Source: Thiogranum sp.
GTDB lineage: Bacteria > Pseudomonadota > Gammaproteobacteria > DSM-19610
Direction: 5' to 3'
Length of the DNA stretch: 64,000 bases
Assembly: GCA_030148805.1 (NCBI GenBank)
Contig: JASBSS010000035.1
Coordinates: forward strand, 186,001 to 250,000
Below, piece after piece: positions 56,194-64,000 of the stretch; position 1 is the first letter of the stretch, and the number at the start of each line of letters is the position of its first letter. The position numbers were made by a program, and so were the translations under genes. The notes beneath the pieces were generated by a model. The model searched no databases and had not been told where the DNA came from. It saw only the letters and a list, made by a program, of their open reading frames with translations.

Positions 56194-56359
56194 TGTCGAT
56201 ACCTTTGCTGTGTTCATCCAGCGAATCGTCGGCGAAAGGCAAGTGCGCGGCTTCGTCGAAGGCGCGCTTGCGCTTGTGGCTCCAGGCCCACCACCAGACG
56301 CCGACGAAGGCGATCAGCGCCAGTGCGGTGAATAGGCCACGCAGGGTGTTGATGTCCAT
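56183..56359 (-). CDS. ccoQ: cbb3 oxidase small subunit CcoQ
   Basis: A 58-residue protein from ATG 56359 (MDINTLRGLFTALAL), AGGAG placed six bases ahead; an ATG two codons earlier touches that site. One membrane helix (TALALIAFVGVWWWAW) then a basic HKRKRAFDEAAHLPF tail, the FixQ pattern. Stabilises the complex and the CcoP contact. Confidence 0.93.
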   Translation of the reverse strand: MDINTLRGLFTALALIAFVGVWWWAWSHKRKRAFDEAAHLPFADDSLDEHSKGIDNEP

Positions 56360-56361
56360 GT

Positions 56362-56970
<609 letters not shown>

Positions 56971-56985
56971 CGGGGATTACCTCGC

Positions 56986-58401
56986 TTAAGCCGTCTGCGC
57001 CACCGGCGCATCTTGAGGCTGGACGCCGGAGACGGTTTTGAAGACGTTGTAGGCCATGACCAGCATGCCGACAAAAAACAGCGCCCCGCCGAGCAGGCGC
57101 ACAAAATAGAAGGGGTACATGGCTTGCAGCGACTCGACGAAACTGTAGGTGAGCGTGCCGTCGTCATTGACCGCGCGCCACATCAGGCCTTGCATCACAC
57201 CGGCGATCCACATGGCGACGATGTAGAGCACGACGCCGATGGTCGACATCCAGAAATGCCAGTCGATCAGACGCACGGAATACATCTGCTCGCGCCCGAA
57301 CAGCTTGGGGACAAGAAAATACACCGCGCCGATCGAAACCATGGCCACCCAGCCCAGCGCGCCGGAGTGGACGTGTCCGATGGTCCAGTCGGTGTAATGG
57401 GAAAGCGCATTCACTGTTTTGATCGACATCATCGGGCCCTCGAACGTCGACATGCCATAGAACGACAACGAGACGATGAGGAACTTCAGGATCGGATCGG
57501 TGCGCAGTTTGTGCCAGGCGCCCGAGAGCGTCATGATGCCGTTGATCATGCCGCCCCATGAAGGGGCCAGCAGAATCAGCGAGAACACCATGCCCAGCGA
57601 CTGCGCCCAGGCCGGCAGGGCGGTGTAGTGCAGGTGGTGCGGGCCGGCCCACATGTAGGTGGAAATCAACGCCCAGAAGTGCACCACCGAAAGGCGATAG
57701 GAGTAGATGGGGCGGCCCGCCTGCTTGGGCACGAAATAGTACATCATGCCGAGAAAGCCCGCGGTCAGAAAAAAGCCCACCGCATTGTGCCCGTACCACC
57801 ACTGGACCATGGCGTCGATGGCGCCGGGATAGACCGAGTAGGACTTGGTCAGGCTCACCGGCAACGCGGCGCTGTTGACCAGGTGCAATACCGCGACGGT
57901 CAGAATGAACGCGCCGTAGAACCAGTTGGCCACGTAGATGTGCGCCACGCGCCGCTTGACGATGGTGCCGAAGAAAACCACGGCATAGGCGACCCACACG
58001 AACGTGATCAGGATGTCGATCGGCCATTCCAGTTCGGCGTATTCCTTGCTCGTGGTGATGCCCAGCGGCAGGGTGATGGCGGCGAGCACGATGACGCTGG
58101 TCCAGCCCCAGAAAGTGAACGCCGCCAGCCGGTCACTGAACAGCCGCGTCTGGCAGGTGCGCTGCACCACGTAGTAAGAGGTGGCGAACAGCGCCGAACC
58201 GCCAAAGGCGAAGATCACCGCGTTGGTGTGCAACGGGCGCAAACGGCCGAATTGCAGCCAGGGCAGGTCCATGCCCAGTTGCGGCCAGACCATCTCGGCG
58301 GCGATCACCACCCCGACCAGCATGCCGACGATGCCCCAGACGACGGTCATGATGGTGAACTGGCGTACGACTTTGTAGTTATAGGTGGCTTGAGCGTCCA
58401 T
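56986..58401 (-). CDS. ccoN: cbb3 oxidase catalytic subunit CcoN
   Basis: High-affinity oxygen-reducing subunit, 471 residues with about twelve helices. Haem and copper ligands are visible in [37 protein letters not shown] and [13 protein letters not shown]; the active-site Tyr is in [12 protein letters not shown]. First gene of ccoNOQP-ccoG-ccoH. Only 40 bases separate it from ompW, so the cluster may be transcribed from the FNR-box promoter ahead of ompW. No ccoI or ccoS is in the window. Confidence 0.98.
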   Translation of the reverse strand: MDAQATYNYKVVRQFTIMTVVWGIVGMLVGVVIAAEMVWPQLGMDLPWLQFGRLRPLHTNAVIFAFGGSALFATSYYVVQRTCQTRLFSDRLAAFTFWGWTSVIVLAAITLPLGITTSKEYAELEWPIDILITFVWVAYAVVFFGTIVKRRVAHIYVANWFYGAFILTVAVLHLVNSAALPVSLTKSYSVYPGAIDAMVQWWYGHNAVGFFLTAGFLGMMYYFVPKQAGRPIYSYRLSVVHFWALISTYMWAGPHHLHYTALPAWAQSLGMVFSLILLAPSWGGMINGIMTLSGAWHKLRTDPILKFLIVSLSFYGMSTFEGPMMSIKTVNALSHYTDWTIGHVHSGALGWVAMVSIGAVYFLVPKLFGREQMYSVRLIDWHFWMSTIGVVLYIVAMWIAGVMQGLMWRAVNDDGTLTYSFVESLQAMYPFYFVRLLGGALFFVGMLVMAYNVFKTVSGVQPQDAPVAQTA

Positions 58402-58441
58402 AAGGTGCCTCTACAGTCAAAGCAGTGGAAAGGAACGGGGT

Positions 58442-59077
58442 TCAGAACCGGTAGCCGACGCCCAGCATGAACACCCAGGGATCGACGTCGACGTCGACTT
58501 TGCCGACGTTGGTCTTGCCGGTGGTTTCCAGGTCCAGGTACCAGAGCTGGGCGCTGAGCAACCAGCCGTCATTCAGCCGGTAGTCGAGGCCGGCTTCCGC
58601 GGCCAGCCCGACGCTGTCGTCGAGCTTCAGCTCGGTCACCGTGCCGCCCTTGGCCGATTCGTCCCAGAACAGGGTGTAGTTCACGCCGATCCCGAGGTAG
58701 GGTTGCAGCTGACCGTTGCCCACCGCGGGAAACCACTTGGCGGTCAAGGTCGGCGGCAGCGCCTTGGCCTCGCCGATCTTGCCCAGCGAGGCGATGCTGC
58801 CGTCGCCCTTGAGCTCGATGTCGAAAGGCCATGAGGCCAGCAAGCCGATGCCGAAGCGGTCGGTCAGCAGCAGATCGAAAGTCAGGCCCAGGCTGTCGCT
58901 GTTTTCCACGTCCACGGCGCTGCCGGCCACCGCGCCGACCTGGCCGCTGTCGACATTGGGTGTGATCCGCGCCCAGCCTGCGCGGGCGATGACGTCGCCG
59001 GCCTCGTAGGCGGTGGCCGGCGCGGCGCCGATCGCGGCGGCGAGCGAAAGCAGGATCGAGGGCATCAGACTACGCAT
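58442..59077 (-). CDS. ompW: OmpW-family outer membrane protein
   Basis: A 211-residue protein with a cleavable signal (MRSLMPSILLSLAAAIGAAPATA) and an eight-stranded beta-barrel pattern ending in the outer-membrane signature GVGYRF. OmpW_family features: AGDVIARAGWARITPN after the signal and KWFPAVGNGQLQPYLGIGVNYT. OmpW forms a small hydrophobic channel and is FNR-controlled in enteric bacteria; an FNR-type box lies about 70 bases upstream here. Confidence 0.94.
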   Translation of the reverse strand: MRSLMPSILLSLAAAIGAAPATAYEAGDVIARAGWARITPNVDSGQVGAVAGSAVDVENSDSLGLTFDLLLTDRFGIGLLASWPFDIELKGDGSIASLGKIGEAKALPPTLTAKWFPAVGNGQLQPYLGIGVNYTLFWDESAKGGTVTELKLDDSVGLAAEAGLDYRLNDGWLLSAQLWYLDLETTGKTNVGKVDVDVDPWVFMLGVGYRF

Positions 59078-59143
59078 GGTTTTTCTCCCGAAGCTTGTGA
59101 AAAAGTCAGGGTTCCACTTTGTCGGTTGCGCAGGTGCGTCATA

Positions 59144-59157
59144 TTGACGCAGGTCAA
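59144..59157. promoter_or_regulatory. FNR/ANR box upstream of ompW-ccoNOQP
   Basis: TTGACGCAGGTCAA fits TTGAT-N4-ATCAA with symmetric C/G at the last position of each half. It lies 67 bases upstream of the ompW start and just after the fnr gene, whose product would bind it when oxygen is low. A typical class II position (centre near -41) would put the transcription start near 59110. Confidence 0.75.
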
Positions 59158-59259
59158 GATCGTGGCAGACAGCCGGCGCGCTGATCGGTCAGGGTCTGCG
59201 CGGCACAGGCGCGGCGGCGCGCAAGCGCCTGGCGCCGGCTCGGCGAAGCTCGCCGTCGC

Positions 59260-60036
59260 TTAGGAAGAGTGGCGGGAATTTTGCAGCTGCGAGGCCGTCG
59301 TACAGGGGGTGCCGGCGTAGGCGTAGAGGCGGTCCTGATCCAGCAGTTCGACGGATTTGCGTTCCACCCGCAGCAGGCCATCGTTATGCAAGCGGGTGAA
59401 AACGCGGCTGACCGTCTCCAGCGCCAGACCGAGGTAATTGGCGATGTCGCCGCGCGACATGCTCAGGTTGAAGCGGGTGGGGGAGAAACCCCGTTGCCGA
59501 AAGCGCGTCGACAAACTGATCAGAAAAGCCGCCAGGCGCTCCTCGGCGGATTTTTGCGCCAGCGCCGTCATGGTCTTCTGATCGTCCTGGATCTCATGGC
59601 TCATCAGGCGCAGCAGCTGGCGTTGCAGGCTGGGCAGCTGGACGCTGAGCGATTCCAGTTTGTCGAAAGGAATTTCGCACACGCTGGTGGTTTCCAGCGC
59701 CTGGGCCGACAGGGGATGCACCCCATCGGCGATGGCGTCCAGGCCCACCAGTTCCCCGGGCAGATGGAAGCCCAGGATCTGTTCCTCGCCATGTTCCGAG
59801 GTGGCATAGGTCTTCAGCGAGCCGGAGCGTACCGCGTAAATGGCATCGAAGCGTTCGCCGCAATGGTAGAGATGTTCGGCCCGCGCCAAGGGTCGCTTGC
59901 GCTCGATGATGGCATCCAGGCGGCCCAGGTCGTCGCTCGCCATGCCCAACGGCAGACAAAGGGTGTTGAGGCTGCAATCGCCGCAGGCGACCTTGATGCG
60001 TTTGAGTGAAACTACGGTTTTGGTTTCCGACGACAT
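59260..60036 (-). CDS. fnr: FNR/ANR-type oxygen-sensing regulator
   Basis: A 258-residue CRP/FNR protein. The four iron-sulfur cysteines are present: C18, C21 and C27 in VACGDCSLNTLC, and a later one in TTSVCEIPF. The cNMP-like beta barrel follows, then the DNA-binding helix MSRGDIANYLGLALETVSRVFTRL with the E-xx-SR recognition pattern of FNR. Activates genes at low oxygen; probable target is the adjacent ompW-cco unit. Divergent from hisB with about 150 bases between. Confidence 0.97.
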   Translation of the reverse strand: MSSETKTVVSLKRIKVACGDCSLNTLCLPLGMASDDLGRLDAIIERKRPLARAEHLYHCGERFDAIYAVRSGSLKTYATSEHGEEQILGFHLPGELVGLDAIADGVHPLSAQALETTSVCEIPFDKLESLSVQLPSLQRQLLRLMSHEIQDDQKTMTALAQKSAEERLAAFLISLSTRFRQRGFSPTRFNLSMSRGDIANYLGLALETVSRVFTRLHNDGLLRVERKSVELLDQDRLYAYAGTPCTTASQLQNSRHSS

Positions 60037-60190
60037 GTGCGAGCCCGCGACAACAGGATTCTAGTATAAACCTAGAAAATTCAAATGACTATATATAAGG
60101 AGTGATTTGTTTCGGGGAAATGGTTCTCTACCGCCGGGATTTCAGCTAGGATGCGAAACTGGTACGACTATTTGAATTGATTGAATAAAA
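60037..60190. other. Divergent promoter region of fnr and hisB
   Basis: AT-rich stretch with TATATAAGGAG near 60091-60101 and CTAG-TATAAAC-CTAG near 60061-60075, an imperfect inverted repeat in the fnr leader. The hisB ATG at 60191 has no clear Shine-Dalgarno. I see no FNR box here, nor a his leader peptide. Confidence 0.5.
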
Positions 60191-60784
60191 ATGTCCTCTC
60201 GCAAAGCGCAGGTGAAGCGCGACACCCTGGAAACCCGCATCGAGGTCAGCGTGAATCTGGATGGTGGCGGCAAGGCCGTCCTGGATACCGGTGTGCCCTT
60301 CCTGGAGCATATGCTGGACCAGGTGGCGCGCCATGGTTTGCTGGATCTGGAAGTCAAGGCCCAGGGCGACCTGCACATCGATGCGCACCACACGGTGGAG
60401 GATATCGGGATTACCCTCGGGCAGGCCTGCGCCCAGGCGCTGGGCGACAAGAAAGGTATCCGGCGCTACGGCCATGCCTATGTCCCGCTCGACGAGGCGT
60501 TGTCGCGCGTGGTGCTGGATTTCTCCGGGCGCCCGGGGTTGGAGTACGCGGTCAGTTTCCCCCGCGCCCGCATCGGCGAGTTCGACGTGGATCTGTTGCA
60601 CGAGTTTTTTCAGGGCTTCGTCAACCACGCCCAGGTGACCCTGCACATTGACTGCCTGCGTGGCGAAAATGCCCATCATATCGCCGAGACGGTATTCAAG
60701 GCCTTCGGCCGGGCCCTGCGCATGGCCGCCGAGCCCGACCCGCGCATGGCGGGTATGATGCCCTCTACCAAGGGTAGTCTGTAG
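60191..60784 (+). CDS. hisB: Imidazoleglycerol-phosphate dehydratase
   Basis: Sixth step of histidine synthesis. The 197-residue monofunctional form (no phosphatase domain). Metal-binding motifs: [32 protein letters not shown] and, in the second half, [16 protein letters not shown] plus GENAHHIAE. First gene of hisB-H-A-F-I-E in this window. Confidence 0.98.
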   Translation: MSSRKAQVKRDTLETRIEVSVNLDGGGKAVLDTGVPFLEHMLDQVARHGLLDLEVKAQGDLHIDAHHTVEDIGITLGQACAQALGDKKGIRRYGHAYVPLDEALSRVVLDFSGRPGLEYAVSFPRARIGEFDVDLLHEFFQGFVNHAQVTLHIDCLRGENAHHIAETVFKAFGRALRMAAEPDPRMAGMMPSTKGSL

Positions 60785-60829
60785 CCCAGCGAGCGACCGC
60801 CGTCAGCGGATCTATTGAATCACACTGCC

Positions 60830-61468
60830 ATGTCCACCATCGCCATCATCGATTACGGAATGGGCAACCTGCATTCTATCGCCAAGGCGGTGGAGCGGGT
60901 GGCCGGGAACACGCGGGTGTCCGTCAGCGCCGATCCGGCGCGCATCCTGGCGGCCGATCGGGTGGTGTTCCCGGGGGTCGGCGGCATCGGTCATACCATG
61001 CAGGAGCTGGCCCGCACCGGGTTGGGCGAGGTGGCCCGCGAGGTCGCCGGCAGCAAGCCGATGTTGTGTATCTGTGTCGGCATGCAGGCGTTGTTCGAGC
61101 GTAGCGAGGAGAACGGCGGCACGCCCTGTCTGGGCCTGATTCGCGGCAAGGTCAGGCGCTTTGCCGAAGGCAGAGCCGGACCCGACGGACAGACCTTGAA
61201 GGTCCCGCATATGGGCTGGAACCAGGTGCGCCAGCAGCCCCATCCGCTGTGGCAGGGCATCGCTCAGGACAGCCGGTTTTATTTCGTGCACAGTTATTAC
61301 ACCCAGCCGGCGGACCCCGCTGTGGTGGTCGGACAAGCCGATTACGGGGGCGCTTTCTGTTGTGCCCTGGCCCGGGAAAACCTGTTTGCGGTACAGTTTC
61401 ATCCGGAGAAAAGTCAGCACGCGGGGCTCGCGTTGCTGGGGAATTTCAGCCGCTGGGATGGCGGTTGA
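60830..61468 (+). CDS. hisH: Imidazole glycerol phosphate synthase glutaminase subunit HisH
   Basis: Supplies ammonia to HisF. Start ATG 60830 (MSTIAIIDYGMGNLHS) gives 212 residues. Class I glutaminase triad: Cys in LCICVGMQALFE, His and Glu in FHPEKSQHAG. The YGMGN head is typical of HisH. Confidence 0.97.
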   Translation: MSTIAIIDYGMGNLHSIAKAVERVAGNTRVSVSADPARILAADRVVFPGVGGIGHTMQELARTGLGEVAREVAGSKPMLCICVGMQALFERSEENGGTPCLGLIRGKVRRFAEGRAGPDGQTLKVPHMGWNQVRQQPHPLWQGIAQDSRFYFVHSYYTQPADPAVVVGQADYGGAFCCALARENLFAVQFHPEKSQHAGLALLGNFSRWDGG

Positions 61469-61512
61469 CGAGCAAGCACGTGACAGAAACCAGACGATCG
61501 AGGACATAAAGC

Positions 61513-62250
61513 ATGTTGCTGATTCCTGCCATTGACCTCAAAGACGGCAAATGCGTCCGCCTGCGCCAGGGGCGCATGGACGAGGAGACGGTGTTCGCCG
61601 ACGATCCGCTGGAGATGGCCAAGCGCTGGGTGGATGCCGGCGCCAAACGCCTGCACCTGGTGGACCTCAACGGCGCCCTCGCCGGCAAGCCGGTCAACGC
61701 CGATGTCATCCACCGTATCGCCGAGGCCTATCCGGAGATTCCCATACAGGTCGGCGGCGGGATCCGGGACGAGGATACCGTGCAGCTGTATCTCGATGCC
61801 GGCGTGCAATATGTGATCATCGGGACCAAGGCGGTGCGCGCGCCGCATTTCATCAACGATCTGTGCCTGGAGTTTCCGGGCCACATCATCGTCGGCCTGG
61901 ACGCCAAGGACGGCAAGGTGGCCATCGACGGCTGGTCCAAGCTGTCCAACCATGACGTCATCGACATGGCGCGGCGTTTCGAGCGTGACGGCGTCAACGC
62001 CATCGTCTACACCGATATCAGCCGCGACGGCATGATGCAGGGGCTGAACGTGGAGGCGACGGCGAAACTGGCGGCGGAAGTGAGCATTCCGGTGATCGCC
62101 TCGGGGGGCATCAGCACCCTCGACGATATCAGCGCGCTGCTGGCGGTGGCCGACGAAGGGATTACCGGGGTGATTATCGGGCGGGCGCTGTACGAGGGCA
62201 CGGTCGATCTGGCCGCCGCGCAGAAGCTGGTCGAAGGCGCCCGGGGTTAG
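61513..62250 (+). CDS. hisA: ProFAR isomerase HisA
   Basis: Amadori isomerisation of ProFAR in histidine synthesis. 245 residues, a TIM barrel with two phosphate-binding half-motifs: [11 protein letters not shown] and [10 protein letters not shown]. Asp residues in IPAIDLKDG and YTDISRDGM are the expected acid/base pair. Follows hisH by 44 bases. Confidence 0.98.
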   Translation: MLLIPAIDLKDGKCVRLRQGRMDEETVFADDPLEMAKRWVDAGAKRLHLVDLNGALAGKPVNADVIHRIAEAYPEIPIQVGGGIRDEDTVQLYLDAGVQYVIIGTKAVRAPHFINDLCLEFPGHIIVGLDAKDGKVAIDGWSKLSNHDVIDMARRFERDGVNAIVYTDISRDGMMQGLNVEATAKLAAEVSIPVIASGGISTLDDISALLAVADEGITGVIIGRALYEGTVDLAAAQKLVEGARG

Positions 62251-62254
62251 TCAG

Positions 62255-63034
62255 GTGCCGCTGGCCAAACGCATCATCCCTTGCCTCGACGTGGATGCCG
62301 GCCGCGTGGTCAAGGGGGTGAAGTTCGTCGATATCCGTGACGCCGGCGATCCGGTGGAGATCGCCAGGCGTTACGACGCCGAGGGCGCCGACGAACTGAC
62401 CTTCCTCGATATCACCGCCAGTCACGAGCAGCGCGACACCATGGTGCACGTGGTGGAGCAAGTCGCCGGAGAGGTATTCATCCCGCTGACGGTGGGCGGC
62501 GGCATCCGCGAGCTGGCCGATATCCGGCGCATGCTCAACGCCGGCGCCGACAAGGTCGCCATCAACACCGCGGCGGTGTCCAACCCGGAATTCGTGCGCG
62601 CCGCCGCCGAGCGTTTCGGTTCCCAGTGCATCGTGGTCGCCATCGATGCCAAGCAGGTCGACGACGGCGTGCAATCCGGCCAGCCGCGCTGGGAAATCTT
62701 CACCCATGGCGGGCGCAAGCCGACTGGTCTGGACGCCGTCGAGTGGGCGCGCAAAATGGCCGCTTACGGCGCCGGCGAAATCCTGCTGACCAGCATGGAC
62801 CGCGACGGCACGCGCAACGGCTTCGACCTGGCCTTGACGCGCGCGGTCAGCGACGCGGTCGACGTGCCGGTGATCGCCTCGGGCGGGGTGGGGAAGCTGG
62901 AGGATCTGGCCGAGGGCGTACTCGCCGGCGGTGCCGACGCCGTGTTGGCGGCCAGTATTTTCCACTTCGGCGAATACAGTATCGCCGAAGCCAAGCGGAC
63001 CCTGGCCGCACGCGCCATCGAGGTCCGGTTGTGA
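62255..63034 (+). CDS. hisF: Imidazole glycerol phosphate synthase cyclase subunit HisF
   Basis: Cyclase partner of HisH. 259 residues from GTG 62255 ([21 protein letters not shown]), four bases after hisA. TIM barrel with catalytic Asp in IPCLDVDAG and LTSMDRDGT, and phosphate loops VGGGIRE and [10 protein letters not shown]. The stop overlaps a possible small downstream frame. Confidence 0.98.
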   Translation: MPLAKRIIPCLDVDAGRVVKGVKFVDIRDAGDPVEIARRYDAEGADELTFLDITASHEQRDTMVHVVEQVAGEVFIPLTVGGGIRELADIRRMLNAGADKVAINTAAVSNPEFVRAAAERFGSQCIVVAIDAKQVDDGVQSGQPRWEIFTHGGRKPTGLDAVEWARKMAAYGAGEILLTSMDRDGTRNGFDLALTRAVSDAVDVPVIASGGVGKLEDLAEGVLAGGADAVLAASIFHFGEYSIAEAKRTLAARAIEVRL

Positions 63035-63162
63035 CCGCGCGAGGAGCGCTGGTGGGCGCAGGCGTGCCGGTCGCCGGAGGGCCGCTCGGCTTGCCACCGG
63101 TGCGCTCCCCTGACACCGCCAGCAGCCTGATTTCGCTGGAAGTCTCGAAGGGTGGGGCATGA
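63031..63162 (+). CDS. Possible 43-residue coupled small protein between hisF and hisI
   Basis: A frame from GTG 63031 to TGA 63162 overlaps the hisF stop by GTGA and the hisI start by ATGA, so it fills the 124-base gap exactly with coupling signals at both ends. It encodes a Gly/Ala/Pro-rich peptide ([20 protein letters not shown]...) without a known motif; third positions are GC-rich like coding sequence. It could be a translated linker that keeps ribosomes moving to hisI, or a chance frame. Confidence 0.3.
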   Translation: MTARGALVGAGVPVAGGPLGLPPVRSPDTASSLISLEVSKGGA

Positions 63163-63551
63163 CCGAGGCGTGGCTCGAAAGCGTGAAATGGGACGCCGAT
63201 GGCCTGGTTCCGGCCATCGCCCAGGACAGCGGCGACGGGCGGGTGCTGATGGTCGCCTGGATGAACCGCGAGGCGCTGCGCCTGACCGCCGAGGGCGGCT
63301 ACGCGGTCTATTGGTCGCGCTCGCGCGGGCGCCTCTGGCCCAAGGGTGAGGAATCGGGAAACCGGCAGAGCGTTAAGGAAATCCGCCTGGACTGCGATAA
63401 TGATGTCATTATTCTCCAGATCGAACAGATCGGGGGTATCGCGTGTCATACCGGAAGGCGCAGTTGTTTTTTTCAGCGGCTGGAGAATGGCGAATGGAAA
63501 AGCGTGGAACCGGTGCTGAAGGATCCCGCCGAGATCTACGGGAAAGGCTGA
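63159..63551 (+). CDS. hisI: Phosphoribosyl-AMP cyclohydrolase HisI
   Basis: Opens the purine ring of PR-AMP in histidine synthesis. The 130-residue monofunctional form. Zinc/magnesium motifs: [23 protein letters not shown] and [10 protein letters not shown]. One base before hisE. Confidence 0.98.
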   Translation: MTEAWLESVKWDADGLVPAIAQDSGDGRVLMVAWMNREALRLTAEGGYAVYWSRSRGRLWPKGEESGNRQSVKEIRLDCDNDVIILQIEQIGGIACHTGRRSCFFQRLENGEWKSVEPVLKDPAEIYGKG

Positions 63552-63552
63552 G

Positions 63553-63867
63553 ATGAGCCCGCAGACCCTGCAACAGCTCGCCGAAGTGCTGGAACAGCGC
63601 AAGCAGGCCGACCCGGAGACTTCCTATGTCGCCAGTCTCTATCACCAGGGGCTGGACGCCATTTTGAAAAAGGTCGGCGAGGAAGCGACCGAAACGGTGA
63701 TCGCGGCCAAGGGCGGCGACCCCGAGCAGCTGGTGTACGAAACCGCCGATCTGTGGTTTCACACCTTGGTTTTATTGGCCCACCAGGGCATGGGCCCGGA
63801 TGAAGTGTTGCGCGAACTGGCGCGCCGCTTCGGACTTTCCGGCCTGGATGAGAAAGCCGCGCGCTAA
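63553..63867 (+). CDS. hisE: Phosphoribosyl-ATP pyrophosphatase HisE
   Basis: Hydrolyses PR-ATP to PR-AMP. 104 residues of the all-alpha MazG-like fold; [20 protein letters not shown] carries the metal-binding Glu residues, and [14 protein letters not shown] follows. Separate hisI and hisE genes are normal in this lineage. tatA starts 48 bases on. Confidence 0.97.
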   Translation: MSPQTLQQLAEVLEQRKQADPETSYVASLYHQGLDAILKKVGEEATETVIAAKGGDPEQLVYETADLWFHTLVLLAHQGMGPDEVLRELARRFGLSGLDEKAAR

Positions 63868-63915
63868 GGCGCGCCGCGGCGCTCCAGGCCGCAACGACTC
63901 AGGAGATAGTTCAGT

Positions 63916-64000
63916 ATGGGTATCAGTATCTGGCAACTGTTGATCATTCTCGCCATCGTTCTGGTGCTGTTCGGCGCCAAGCGGCTGCGCAACGTCGGCA
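63916..64000 (+). CDS. tatA: Sec-independent translocase protein TatA (5' part)
   Basis: First 28 residues only: [20 protein letters not shown] then AKRLRNVG, the N-terminal membrane helix and hinge FGxKxLxxxG of TatA. AGGAGA lies about nine bases ahead of the ATG. The his operon followed by tatABC is a common gammaproteobacterial order. Confidence 0.95.
   Translation, partial: MGISIWQLLIILAIVLVLFGAKRLRNVG

Overview
The window is 64 kb of a GC-rich chromosome, most likely from a gammaproteobacterium of the Chromatiales/Ectothiorhodospiraceae kind or a relative with Pseudomonas-like gene order. This rests on gene order (cyaA / argH-algZ-algR-hemC-hemD-hemX-hemY; topA-smg-dprA-lysM / def-fmt-rsmB-DUF4390-ntrY-ntrX-trkA-trkH; hisB-hisH-hisA-hisF-hisI-hisE-tatA) and on the presence of class I adenylate cyclase, HemX/HemY, cbb3 oxidase and Fnr. 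The species cannot be named from the sequence alone. Almost all of the window is dense core genome. A few genes point to sulfur or microaerobic life: a DsrE2-type protein, rhodanese, rubredoxin and cbb3 oxidase.

Layout. 0-8 kb: end of a carboxylesterase, cyaA with an upstream PAS/degenerate-GGDEF protein, a GGDEF-EAL protein, and argH. 9-15.6 kb: the AlgZ/AlgR two-component pair, a thioredoxin-fold protein, and hemC-hemD-hemX-hemY. 15.6-28 kb: ferredoxin-type flavin reductase, SDR epimerase, a second GGDEF-EAL protein, ubiD, oligopeptidase A, glutathione reductase, and aroE overlapping hemB. 28-31.3 kb: a bile-acid-symporter-family transporter whose 3' end is frameshifted, a rubredoxin, hemF and tsaC. 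31.3-36.4 kb: topA, smg, dprA and a LysM protein on the minus strand, with clear terminators between units. 36.6-46.6 kb: def-fmt-rsmB-DUF4390-ntrY-ntrX-trkA-trkH on the plus strand, followed by a small conserved protein and a TPR protein.

47.15-49.48 kb is the one accessory region: AT-rich, with codon use unlike its surroundings. On the minus strand it holds two unusual tRNA-like genes. One has a leucine-type class II body but a CCU (AGG-reading) anticodon. The other has a glycine-type body with a poorly paired anticodon stem. Beside them are three tandem hairpins, a structured leader that can sequester the ribosome-binding site of the next gene, a two-gene operon (single-span membrane protein plus ImmA/IrrE-type metallopeptidase) and a decayed IS1595-family transposase. 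This is the best candidate for an undescribed system here.

49.5-64 kb: ttcA, rhodanese, dsrE2, proline iminopeptidase, dtd; then, on the minus strand, fnr, an FNR-box, ompW, ccoN-ccoO-ccoQ-ccoP-ccoG-fixH and a small membrane protein; then the histidine operon running into tatA.

How it fits together: much of the window serves haem supply (hemB, hemC, hemD, hemF, hemX, hemY) and use (cbb3 oxidase). Nucleotide second-messenger enzymes are prominent: cyaA, two GGDEF-EAL proteins and one degenerate GGDEF protein. Translation functions (def, fmt, rsmB, tsaC, ttcA, dtd) are also common.
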